A stretch of DNA of 64,000 nucleotides from positions 732,501 through 796,500 of the forward strand of contig JABSTR010001136.1 of assembly GCA_013339765.2 (NCBI GenBank). Reading direction: 5' to 3'. The stretch comes from Haemaphysalis longicornis. Lineage: Eukaryota > Arthropoda > Arachnida > Ixodida > Ixodidae. The notes below the pieces were generated by a model. The model was given only the letters and a program-made list of their open reading frames with translations, had not been told where the DNA came from and ran no database searches. Every line of letters starts with the position of its first letter. Position 1 is the first letter of the stretch. Positions 54,622 to 64,000 of this stretch are shown here, in pieces. A program made the position numbers and the translations under genes.

Positions 54622-55556
54622 AATTCTGGTGGGTGGCGCTGTTCTTTTTTCTGCGAATCCCTCCCAGCAGTTCGTCCTTGGGAAACATCGGAACGGACCA
54701 ACCGGTTGCGGATATACTGTTCATCCTCTCCAATTTATTCCCAGAAGGGTTGAATGATTGCGGCAAAGTTATTCCCCCGGAAGACCAACTTTTGATTCTT
54801 TTTTGCCTAAGAGTCTAGGGTAGCAAACTTTGCCACCCGCCTGGTTAACCCCAGAGCCATTACTTCCGCGCTTTTTAAGGCCAGGGCCCAAGTTATCCCG
54901 GACTACGGACGCCACGAGCCTAGGATGGAAAACGAGTCTACCGATCTTTCCTTTAACATTTATTACCACGACTACTTTTCCTATGGCGCATTTCGGTGCC
55001 AAATACGCGGTGTTGACTGCAATAGTGCGCTGCAAGCCCGTCGCCCCAGCTGCGGTTCGCACTAGCTGCTCATCCGCGGAGTAAAGACAAAACAGGAGGG
55101 GAAACGGCTCTTCCAGCGCCGTCCCAAGCGCCCCGCCTAGGTTAAGCCAGCGGCATCTGTCGCGGGAGAAAAAACTGCGGGGCCGCCGCGTTCGGCATTT
55201 CACTGCGCAGCCCCTAAATGAATTGGGGCCCCTATCATTTCGTCTATCAGATTCCGTTACCCTCTCCGTCGCCGCCGAAACGTTGCAGTCGGCGTTCCTT
55301 TTCGCTGTGAACTTAGAGAGTTTTCTCTGGCCGTTTTTAATTTCTCCTCCGATGACGGAGGCCGGCTAGGCAAAACTGGACCATCAGCAGCAGAAGGGCT
55401 TTTAGACGACCCTAACCATATCGCCCTCAGGGAGAAGCATGATCGCGCTGCTAACTGTGCCCTACAGCTGTGTAAAACAGAGCTTCATGCGAAAAGAATT
55501 ATGAGAATTGATATTAACAGCAATCTCAAAGTTTTTGTTGCGCCGCCTATAAACGA
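54622..55556. other. unassigned; possible relic coding sequence
   Basis: A plus frame reads VANFATRLVNPRAITSALF and then PDYGRHEPRMENESTD, and a different frame near 55390 reads LLDDPNHIALREKHDRAANC. These look more protein-like than neighbouring frames, but stops separate them and I recognise no family with confidence. Confidence 0.3.
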
Positions 55557-56302
55557 AAATTGGCCGCGTATCTGCTTCTTTCGCTGCAAATGTCGTCAAA
55601 AGACGATAGTCTTTGTAGAAATTTGCCAAGGAAATGCCCCCCTTTGCGTTCCCGCTCACCTCTCATGCTGTTCATGTACCGTCGGGCTCATTTCAAGGTA
55701 AACACACTAAAGGCTTGCGCAAGGTGATTTGAATTTACCGCGTTCCACTGCTACAGGCCGGGTTGCTCGATGCCAGCGCTGCAGCACGGCGGAGACGCGC
55801 GTGAATGGAGGCGGCCGACCAGAAGAATTTATAGAGCCGCGTGGCTGGGCTTCACGTGCTTCCAAGCAAATCGTGGAACCTAGCTAGTGGAACCTTTCGT
55901 TGCTGTTGCCGCGTGATTTTTTGCATGCCGCCAGGAGGCGGCGGTTTTCTGCAGTAGATGTAGAATATCATTTGCTATCGAAAAACCAAGAATCCATAAA
56001 TTTTTTAATAAAGGAACAATGTATATATCCCTTGTGTACTAATTTCCTGTCTTATATTTGCGTAATGTCTTGATCTTGTTCAACAAAGTTGTCAAGTATG
56101 AACATATAAACAGGGGTTAGACGTTTACATGTGGCTGTAAGTATATAAGCCTATTGCACAATATCAATTTTACTTTGGCCGGGTGGCTGAATCGAGTCAC
56201 AGACAGACAGACGGACAGACCGACAGACAGACAGACATACAGACAGACCAAAATTTCTGGGTTTAAGTAGCCCAAGAAAGACTATCGTCTTTAAAAAAAT
56301 AC
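55557..56302 (+). repeat. GACA-family repeat, longest copy
   Basis: ttggccgcgtatctgcttct, caaaagacgatagtctttgt, gctcacctctcatgctgttc, ggagacgcgcgtgaatgga, gaatcgagtcacagac, an imperfect (GACA)n at 56199-56248, then accaaaatttctgggtttaa and gcccaagaaagactatcgtct. This copy defines the whole family as about 745 bp. The segments gacgatagtcttt (55600) and, in inverse sense, agactatcgtctttaa (56279) lie near the two ends. There is no ORF, so it is non-autonomous; its class is unknown. Confidence 0.85.
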
Positions 56303-56479
56303 CAACAAAATACCGAGCGCACGCACGCGAGCGTGCGTCTCGTGAGCGGCGTCCGGCGTCGTCCAGGTTTGCGCGTGGACTTGCGAACCGTGAGAAAAGA
56401 AAGAATACCGGGAGCACTTGTCAGTCAGCGTTTGAGCAACTACCATCGCGGACTAAACAACTGTAGTCAGCTCGTGCTA

Positions 56480-57275
56480 GAGCCTTGACTGTGCGATACG
56501 GCCACGACCCCAGCGCCCACAGATGCTACCCCCTGTACACTGGGCGCGCCGGCCACGTAGCCTGTGTAGTTACGCAAACTGGCTAGTGCGTCAATGCCGC
56601 CACTACCTGAACCTCAATCGACGTCGCTGAATAGCTATGCCCTGGCCGCACTACCCTTCCTGAACCAGTCACTATTCTCTCCGACTCGCAGACATATCCT
56701 TCCGAAACTATACCACATTGGCCGCATCTCTCTGCCAGCCCTATTCATCCTCAAAAACTGCTCGGCGACCCCCGACATCCGCATCGTCTGGGCTCGTGGA
56801 CGAGCCGCCATCGCCGCGGCTCGCGATTCCTTACACCGAGCCCTTGCCGACGGTGTGCAAAGAGATCAAATTCACGGTTCACACAGATCTGTGTACCCAC
56901 TGAGTGGCTACACAGAAATTCCCGCCCATTACAGGCAAACTCGCCGCAGGCTCCCACCACCACACTGGCGCCTCCGAGTCCCGAGACGATGCCACAACAA
57001 CTTGGCGGCGGCTCCAAACGGATGCCTACCCGCCCCCGCCTCATCTTCCCCGCCCTTCGCTCTGTGCTCACTGCCCGGCACCCTACGCCGTGTAGTGTGG
57101 GCGTGCCAACGCACTCCCAACGAGCAGTGAAGGGCTTCCCTGGCCAGCCCAGACCGGGATATGCTGCTCAACCAGGACAGCCAGTTGAAGCCAAGCAATC
57201 CCGCACTACGGATGCCGTCCATGGGGCGATGCCCACTCAGCAGCCGCTGCTCGACGAACAAAAAAAAAAAAAAAT
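56480..57275 (+). mobile_element. LINE 3' fragment (RNase H family as at 21848), plus strand
   Basis: Plus frames read CYPLYTGRAGHVACVV, corresponding to the HTDATPYPGRAGHVACV segment of the copy at 21848-23165 (the RNase H Asp is lost here). Then GYTEIPAHYRQTRRRLPPPH (56594-57130) and PQQLGGGSKRMPT follow, as in the same family's C-terminus. A14 at 57261-57274 serves as poly-A. There are at least two frameshifts. Confidence 0.75.
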
Positions 57276-57735
57276 CAAATCCGTTCCACTCAATGCGAAA
57301 GGTGTCGGAAGTGCAGAGCAGTGATTCGCCATAACGGGTGGTGGCGCCGTTATCCGCTCACTGCTACCGTAACCCATCACGCTCTTTTTCACCGCCCTGG
57401 CTCCCTCCCCTCTTGATGAATCTGCAATTGAAATTTCCCGCCTTTGCAGTGCTCGCGCGCCCTGCCTGAAACTGCACCAGCGGGAGTTCTGTTCGTTTTG
57501 TGCTTGCTTTAATTTTGTGCGATGAAGCTGTTTGGCTATCATTTCTGTTTTTTGTGAGTTTCTTATTTTTTTATTCTGTTTTTTCATACTTGTTTGACTG
57601 TTTTCAGAAATATGTACCAATTTACCGTGCAGATTGATGCTTTTTTATGTAAATAATCCTTGCCCACCTGCTTGGCCTTCGGACGTGCAGTATGTCTTTA
57701 AAAAATAAAATAAATAAATAAAAAAACTAAAACGC
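57276..57735 (+). mobile_element. possible LINE 3' UTR with (AATA)n tail
   Basis: AT-rich sequence with aataatcc, then aaaaaataaaataaataaat at 57701-57730. The tail type is the same as at 40689 (aataaataaat). No coding part remains. It may be the 3' UTR of a different LINE than the one ending at 57275. Confidence 0.4.
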
Positions 57736-58431
57736 GTAATTTTTTTCTTGCGCGGCTGGAGCCTTACTGCGTCATTTCGAAAGTGCCATTTTTTCTCTTG
57801 CGCGGCCGCTTTCTTCGCTTACTAAGGTAGAAACCAACCCAACGAGCGTTCTTGAGTAACTGAATTCGGGGGATGCTGGTTCTAAACACAGATTTTGCCT
57901 GAAATGTACCTGCAGTTTTCCTTGCGCTAAACAAAGGGGAGATGTATGGCAAGCGCCAGCGGTTCACGGGGTTAGAAGGTTATGACTATTCAAACCGCGT
58001 GGTTTCTAAAACCTCAGCGTGACTCTCTGACACCAGGCTCTATGGATAATTGCCCCCGTGTTCACGAAGGACCTGCGCTAGATGCCGCGATGATAATATG
58101 AATATCGCGGTTCCCATAACTACAAAAATGCGCGCTTCATAAGCTAACCCCACTGAAAGTGTGCTACTTTGGTCCGTTATCTCGCTGCGCCGCCTGATTC
58201 CGGCAGTCGCTTGACATCGACAGTTAGTTAGCGAGCTACGGCGACAAAGCGAGCCCACAAAGTGCTCTGCACTTTATATTTATCGCCATCTCCCTCTCCC
58301 TCTCTCTCTCTCTGCTCCTGACGTCACCCGCTCGGCGTTGCTAGGGGCAACCACTAGCGCTCATAAAGCTCGTACTGCCGCGGTGCCAGCGCCGCAGAAC
58401 TCGATCTGACTCTGTACCGCGCATACGAGGG
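57736..58431. other. unassigned; short CT tract at 58288-58312
   Basis: A pyrimidine-rich (ctccct)/(ct) tract, then gacgtcacccgctcggcgtt. No confirmed element. Confidence 0.4.
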
Positions 58432-58524
58432 ATGGCGCCACCGAAGAAGATTCGGACCCCCGAAAAAGAGGCGACCGCGCTCCCAGGAGAGAATGCAACC
58501 GCCCAGAACAACAAGAAGAGGTAG
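58432..58524 (+). CDS. 30-codon ORF, start resembles a repetitive tick protein
   Basis: ATG at 58432, TAG at 58522-58524. The peptide starts MAPPKKIRTPEKEATALPG and ends NATAQNNKKR. From memory of tick sequences, an N-terminus of the type MPP.K.RT.EEEAA.. precedes arrays of basic STPR-like repeats in many dispersed loci. Here the repeats are absent, the frame stops early, and an aataaagc signal follows at 58612. I infer a truncated, probably non-functional copy. Confidence 0.3.
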   Translation: MAPPKKIRTPEKEATALPGENATAQNNKKR

Positions 58525-60379
58525 TGCAGGTCTTCAACGTTGAGGGAGCGCTCGACGAAGACTGCGGTGACGGACGATGAAGTATACGAAGACCGAAGAG
58601 GGCGCTGTAGAAATAAAGCACTTACTTTACTTTGTGTTTGATTTGGTCTTCTGCTGACGAGCGCCACATATATACTCAGGATAAATGGTTCTGAGTGAGT
58701 CATGTAGCGCTTGTCTAGTTTACCTTAATAAGACGAACACAGTGCTGCTGTGACATCAGGCTTGCATCGTTGTGAAAGGGAGCGCAGGCTGCCGCGGTCC
58801 CCTCAGCATGCCCGACGAGCGAAGCGGACCGCCCTGGTATAGTGAACTAGAATACGTGGGTAGTGGAAAAAGCGGCGCCTTATCGCCATAGCGCCCTTGA
58901 AGCCGAACATGTTAACCGCCGCGCGTGGCGCTGGTGTGCCCCGGCCGAGGAGATCCCGAGGCGGCGCGCCTTGCCGCTATGCTGCTGTTGAGTGGTTCAC
59001 GCTCGGTTTTGATGTTTCTTAAGCCGCTGAACATGATATTTTTGTGTGTGTAATTACAAGAGCAGCCTATCTTGCGCTATGCTGATCTTTAAGTGTTGGT
59101 TCTTTTTTGTTTGTAATTTAGAGAGGACATATGCGTGCGGTGGTCTCTTATTTCCGAATGGCCATGGCCCATGTGGTTTGAAAGGATAGTGCAATAGCGT
59201 GTTGTGGGATTATACCGTTAATAAATTTATGTGATTGCTACAAAGATTTTATATTTGCGATTTATTTTAGGCAGCGTCTCCTGCCACGCGCGTGGCACCA
59301 GCCACGCCCCCCTGGCAACGGCTGCTGCCACGCGTGACGTCATAACATTAATAATTGTCATTATTTTGTGTAGTGTAGGCCGAAAGACACATTTTTTTTA
59401 TTTGCAGTACAAAATAACGCACCATTGAACTGCTAAAACTTTTCTAAACAAACAATTTTTGTTCTTGCGGGAGCAGCCGGCGATGCTGCTGCTGCTGCCA
59501 GCTGCCGTATCACGTACATGTAGTCGCGTATCCGAAAGCCTGACGAAGCTCCGATTTTCTCGGGCCGACAACGTAGATAAACTGGAGTTCATATTATCTG
59601 AAAATGTGAGAAAGTTGCTTGTGATTATGTATTGCGTGGGGACCCAGCCAGCCTTTCCAGACCGCAGCAAAATAGCCGCTCTCGAGTAATGTTGACCTGT
59701 GACCGCTTGGTTATGCTTGGTGTACGCCGATGGTACCTGCGTACAGTTTCAGCGTACGTGAGACGACATCGCACAGCCGACTGGCCCCGTTCGAACAAGC
59801 TACGTTCCACACAAGAAAAGACACCGTCCGAGCGTAATTCTGTGAACCTTCCGATGCATGTCAGCGCGGCGGCATCTGCTATCAACAGTTTGCACCACGG
59901 CAAGTTCAGAATGCTTAAATGGGCGACCTGAAATCGCGGTGTGTGTTCTCGAAATGAAGACAACTTAGCAGCGCCAAAAGATAATCAGAATGTACAGTGC
60001 CGAGGACGAAGGGTAGTGGCGGCAACAGTTATTTACTAGGCACATGAGCGCATTACAATTACAGACAATTGCGCCAAGAATAGTAAAGGTAATCTTTGGT
60101 GTCCCCACACATGTACCACGTACGTACCACTACAGTAGATCTCCTCTTCTGAAATATTAGCAAAGAAAACTTCCGAAAATCGGGAAGTTCTTATTTTCTA
60201 GTGGGCGAAATTGTAGCTTAAAATTTGTTTTACACCCACGATACGTTTTATGAGCAGAAAAGTCTTGTGAGCATGCGCCACAAGCATCATAATTGCGTGA
60301 TATTCAGCGCTTAAAAAGATTTCCTAGTAGAAACCAAAGATTTCGTAGTAGAATACATGATTCTACGACAGTTTAGGAT
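58525..60379. other. unassigned
   Basis: A GC-rich patch at 58740-58960 resembles the short symmetrical elements common in this window but has no end pair that I can confirm. The rest is AT-rich and featureless; no frame of interest. Confidence 0.4.
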
Positions 60380-60402
60380 CTGCGACCTTCAAAAGGTCGC
60401 AG
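60380..60402. repeat. small perfect hairpin
   Basis: ctgcgacctt - caa - aaggtcgcag. No known function. Confidence 0.6.
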
Positions 60403-61394
60403 ACGCTAGCTAGACGCTTCATCTCATAGCCACTGCACTGGTATAACTTTCACGTCTCACTGTACCGTGGTGTACGCTATGTTGGCCAGACTTGACGGAG
60501 TCCCTCATGCAAAGGAAGTTAATTCAGGACACTCAGACGATAGGGTCAGAGAAGAGGCTGTACAGACTGTAATAGGAAGGGTGTACACTTGGCCGGCCAT
60601 CATGTCTAATACACCTACATGCACTCCAGCATATGAAAACCTACGGGTTCTGCACAGGCTCAATAAGCAACGTCAAAGAGAATCTTAAGATGTGCCTGGA
60701 ACGTGAAAGCATCTACGGATTGTTTGTGTAAACAGGTATAAGCAGAGAGCATGCTGCAAATGTAATTGATAGGCAAACGTCAAGGGGCGAATTTAAAGGG
60801 CTGGTGAAGTGGTTTTGAAAGTGGGTAAATGTTTGTTTTTTACAATTAGTATGTTGGATAGTTTATGACTCTAAAAAATTTTCTTCATATCTCGCTTGGG
60901 GACTGAGATATTCGTCGATAAAGTTGACCCGACGCCCCGCCCACCGCTCGCGGCTGTGCCGCCGGAAGAGCGAGAAACCGAGAGGCAGCGACCGAAAGTA
61001 GCGTCATATTCGGAAGACGGCCAGCGGCGTGCGCCGCCGCTTCGCTGTGTCCCAGTTTTCTCAGCGAAGTTCCGAATTAAGCAGACGTGCAATGTGCCCT
61101 TTATTAATCTCAATTGTGTAGAGTTGCTACCGCGTCGATTTTCAACCGTAATGCTGCTGTGTGCTTCCCTAAAGCGACTCCTGGATACCAGAGATTTCCT
61201 ACCCGATTGCCCGTGGCTACTACATTGCCTTCACGAGTAGTCGCAGGGCCGGCCGTGTCGTCGGGTGCTCTGTGCTTCATACGCGAAGAGACTGGCTCGA
61301 ACAAATATGCAGGTAGCCCTAGTTCCTGACCCATTATTATAAGGGGATTAAAAAATTCGTGGGACCGCAGCGCTCAGGGCTTCGCGAACTTCTT
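60403..61394. other. unassigned
   Basis: A plus frame from 60467 (61 to 73 codons) and overlapping frames at 60871-61240 are unrecognised. Probably non-coding. Confidence 0.4.
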
Positions 61395-62035
61395 GCTCGT
61401 TAGCCGATCGACGTTGTTGGCTGTGACGGAAACTGAGCTGAGTAGCTAGATTTTAAGAAGAAATCAAGCAAGCTGAAAGCATGAAGCGTTTTCTGCGCGC
61501 GGAAGCGCTCCGCACACTCGCCGGTCGTGCATTCCCGTACGGCGCACGAAACGGCTCGCACGCACCACGCATGCCGCGGCAGCGACCGCTCTTCGCTGCC
61601 GGCCAGAATCAAGGCCGTCGCCAAAAGCAAGTGAACGTGCGAGAGAGTGGATGAATAGTGTGGTGAAAAATTGTGCTAGGGATTGTCATCCAAGGTGATT
61701 TTGAAAGAGGTGATCGAATTTGTATCGCGATGCGGAGCGCCGACCGGTCGCGCAGCGCGTCGGCGGCAGCAACCTGCCCGAGCACGAGATGCGGCGAGAG
61801 GCCGACGGATGGCGTTACCTGCGCGCAAGAATGAACATAGCACCGATGGCTAGAATTAAGGTTCGCACGCGAGAAATGGGATGATAGTGCGGTGAAAAAC
61901 TGTTTTAAGGATAGTCATTCGCGATTGTAGAGGTAGCAGTGACCAAATATCGGTCTCGGTGCTAAGCATAAAGTTCCCAACCTCCGAGGCGATCCGTGCA
62001 ACCGAAGCTGGCTGGAGCTGTTCGGGAAGGTGTTT
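61395..62035. mobile_element. element related to 30475-31481, copy 2 (ends lost)
   Basis: Shares gcatgaagcgttttctgcgc, then a repeated pair gcgagagagtggatgaatag (61640) and gcgagaaatgggatgatagt (61870), followed by cataaagttcccaacctcc. The internal two-fold repeat of the 30475 copy is therefore present here also. The outer inverted termini are not detected. Confidence 0.6.
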
Positions 62036-62237
62036 TAAGTGCGAATGCACTTCTTAAGCGACCCTGAATCACGCGTCCACCGCCGTCCGTCCGTCCGCAG
62101 CCTAGCAACGGAGCTAGCTAGCGTGCCTAGCAACGGCGCCGGATTTCCGACGCGTGAGGGCGCTCGCGTAGCGCCTCCTCTCCCCCCTCGCCTACTCTCC
62201 AGCTCGCAACACCCTCTCTCGGCGCGCCAGCCAGGCC

Positions 62238-62386
62238 ACTACACTATATAAAAAAATAACAGCATCCGGCGCCCGGTTTCGATCCGAGGACGTTGCGGCC
62301 GCAGCGCGACGCTCTACCGACTAAGCCACGGAAGCCACATTGATTTCAGAGTTAGGAACGCTCCTTATATCTTTAACGCATTCAAA
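62238..62386 (-). mobile_element. tRNA-derived short element, family T, copy 3
   Basis: The minus strand carries the family T leader in diverged form (ttgaatgcgttaaagatata), an A-box-like tggcttagtcggtagagcg, a B-box-like tcctcggatcgaaaccggg and the ttatatagtgtag tail. It is the best-preserved B box (ggatcgaaacc) of the three. Confidence 0.65.
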
Positions 62387-62433
62387 CTACGTCGTCAGCG
62401 GCGTTGCGTTGGCGTTGGTGGGCATTGCGGCCA

Positions 62434-62466
62434 TGGGCCTCGCGGCCAATATGGCCGCGAGGCCCA
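62434..62466. repeat. perfect 15-bp-arm palindrome
   Basis: tgggcctcgcggcca - ata - tggccgcgaggccca. It sits 48 bp beyond the leader end of the family T copy, similar to the hairpin at 28228-28257. Confidence 0.8.
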
Positions 62467-62751
62467 CCACTGGAGAGGCCGGCGCTGCGATCGTTTTGAC
62501 GTCACTTGTAGGATCACCGTTCCTATCTTGCTGCGTAGTTGGCTTGCAGCGCGTGACACTTCACTTAGGAAGCGCGTTCTAAAAGTATTTTCGTGTTAAT
62601 TTCCTTCGTTTGAAGTTAATTCTCAGTGCGTCAAGCGCAGTTCGACCTCATGGGGACTTTATAACCGTATAAACTGTGGTAGATTATCCGCAACCACCAT
62701 GAGCGTGGTGGTGTACTACGTATGCGACCGAAGCGTAAGCGGCGGCTTGTT

Positions 62752-63452
62752 TCCCCGATCAACAATGTGGACTACGGCGATCGCCGAGTGAAGTTTCTAG
62801 ATTTCTCTTGTTTGCAAGAAATGTATAAAGCAGGAAATCGTGAAGCGTTAACTGCTCGCAGAAGCACACGCTCCCGCCGTGCCTGCCCGCGCGGCCGACG
62901 GTGCGGCTCGAACCGACGCAGCTCGCGGCAGCAACAGCAACAAAAGAAGTTACAGATTGGTGAAAGTGGATGTTAGTGTGATGAAAAATTCTGATAGGTA
63001 GTGTCATCAGCTGTGGTTTTCAAAGCGATGCTCAAATATCTGCCGCGATTTACGCCGACCGGCCGCGGAGGTCGGTCCCGGCAGCGCCGGCCCGTTCACG
63101 CCGGTGAGGCGAGCGCCGAAGGATGGCTATGCTTGCGCGCAAGAATCGGCCGAGGCCGTGCAGGTATCTTGATCGTCGATCGCTTCAACGGAAATCACCG
63201 CGCTTACAGAGTTTCCAGCGCGGTAAAACGTTTTGTTAGGGGCTGTCACTCGCAACTCTAACGGCGATGAAATATATTCTGTGACGCCAAGCCTAAAGTT
63301 CTCAACATCCGATTACGTGCATCCGAAGCCGGCTGCGAGCTGTTGGAGAAGGCCCTCCCGTCGCGCACGCGCGTGTTGCGTTTGGGTTCCTCTAACTTCT
63401 TGGGGGCCCCCAACGCTCGGTTCTCCATTCTAAATCTCCCCAATTACCCGAA
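62752..63452. mobile_element. element related to 30475-31481, copy 3 (left end lost)
   Basis: Starts tccccgatcaacaatgtgg, aligned inside the first copy, and continues gtataaagcaggaaatcgtg, agtgtgatgaaaaattctga (62970) and a second repeat unit near 63215-63300 ending cgccaagcctaaagttct. The right end gggggcccccaacgctcggt..ttctaaatctcccc matches the termini at 30475-31481. The internal two-fold repeat is again present. Confidence 0.65.
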
Positions 63453-64000
63453 ATCATTAACGACGTGTTTCGCCTCGTACGCAGGCTCGCCTTCTGTGAG
63501 CAGTCGTGAGTTTCGAAATTTATGCTTGAGAAAGGCCAGCTCACTTTAAACATACAAAACACGCTGCAATTATAAATTACCACGCCGAACACCTAACGAA
63601 AACTAAATATAGCCTTGTTCAGACCCGCGCAAAGGCGTTAAAAACTCGAGTTCATACCGTTCATACATTGCGGACTAGTCGCGAAAGTAAACATCAGCCG
63701 TGCAGAGTACACGCTACGGCAGTAATCGTTAATCAAATCCGGGCATGACTATAAAAACATCGTAGGGGACGTAGGCACTGATTAAGCCAAACTACACACC
63801 ATAACAATACTTTTTAAGCATGTGCGGCGAAGCAATCCGATCACCGTTCTCGCGTAGTCATTCATTTACCAGGCAATACGAGAAGTTCGCGTGGCGAGAT
63901 CATAATTGAGCGACGCGTTTCCGTCACTGTTGCAAGGTGTTTCCTTGCACACACATGTACCGACACAAGTATTTCATAATGAATTTACAGCGTACTTTTA
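63453..64000. other. unassigned
   Basis: AT-rich, no recognisable feature up to the window end. Confidence 0.45.

Noticed and set aside
54721..54910. Harbinger-like transposase fragment (PEDQLLILFCLRV)
   Set aside because: Similarity rests on a handful of residues, with stops between the pieces.

Overview
This window looks like repeat-dense nuclear DNA from a hard tick (Ixodidae). The best single clue is a tRNA-derived SINE at 30232-30459, with a second copy at 54383-54621 and fragments elsewhere. I recognise it as the ixodid SINE Ruka. Several degenerate non-LTR retrotransposons (LINEs) with chelicerate-style reverse transcriptase, RNase H and esterase modules agree with that. I see no bacterial, organellar or viral operon, no rRNA gene, no functional tRNA gene and no CRISPR array. 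I also see no complete host protein gene; at most there are a few isolated candidate exons and a broken THAP domain. Most long open frames here are chance frames in GC-rich repeats.

Layout. Positions 310-6497 are two tandem copies of one 3.09 kb unit. They differ mainly by one-base indels in homopolymers, so a real duplication and an uncollapsed assembly duplication are both possible. Positions 6.5-17 kb are mostly unassigned, with SINE and LINE scraps. Positions 17.05-24.35 kb form a nested LINE graveyard. A minus-strand I-group LINE (zinc-knuckle ORF1, endonuclease, partial RT, RNase H) is split by an 881-bp plus-strand LINE 3' fragment flanked by a 13-bp target-site duplication. Further minus-strand LINE ends follow. 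Positions 28.2-31.5 kb hold fold-back structures (a 544-bp inverted repeat and a 122-bp palindrome), the Ruka SINE with an exact 15-bp target-site duplication, and an element with terminal inverted repeats. Positions 31.7-36.2 kb hold two copies of a family with an internal (GACA)n tract, one itself interrupted by an insertion, plus two LINE fragments in opposite orientations.

Positions 37.26-40.72 kb carry the best-preserved element, a CR1/L2/Jockey-group LINE. The end of its ORF1 is separated from ORF2 by one in-frame TAG, and ORF2 is broken by one extra C in a C-run. Positions 43.6-44.9 kb are a LINE end with a (GA)n tract. Positions 46.2-50.7 kb are an old CR1-like LINE whose ORF1 shows a Cys-rich motif, a charged coiled-coil-like region and an SGNH esterase, interrupted by a 142-bp palindrome. 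Positions 51-54.6 kb hold a decayed THAP domain, two non-autonomous elements with TTAA-type ends and the second Ruka. Positions 55.5-64 kb hold more repeat copies, including two more copies of the inverted-repeat element from 30.5 kb.

How the parts relate. The functional logic is parasitic rather than cellular: autonomous LINEs supply EN/RT, SINEs and short elements use such machinery, and cut-and-paste derivatives carry TTAA or TTA-like ends. Nested insertions give a relative order of events. I did not find a convincing new cellular system. The most testable oddities are the TAG-separated ORF1/ORF2, the esterase-bearing LINE, the long inverted repeat at 29.45-29.99 kb, and the (GACA)n-bearing and internally duplicated repeat families.
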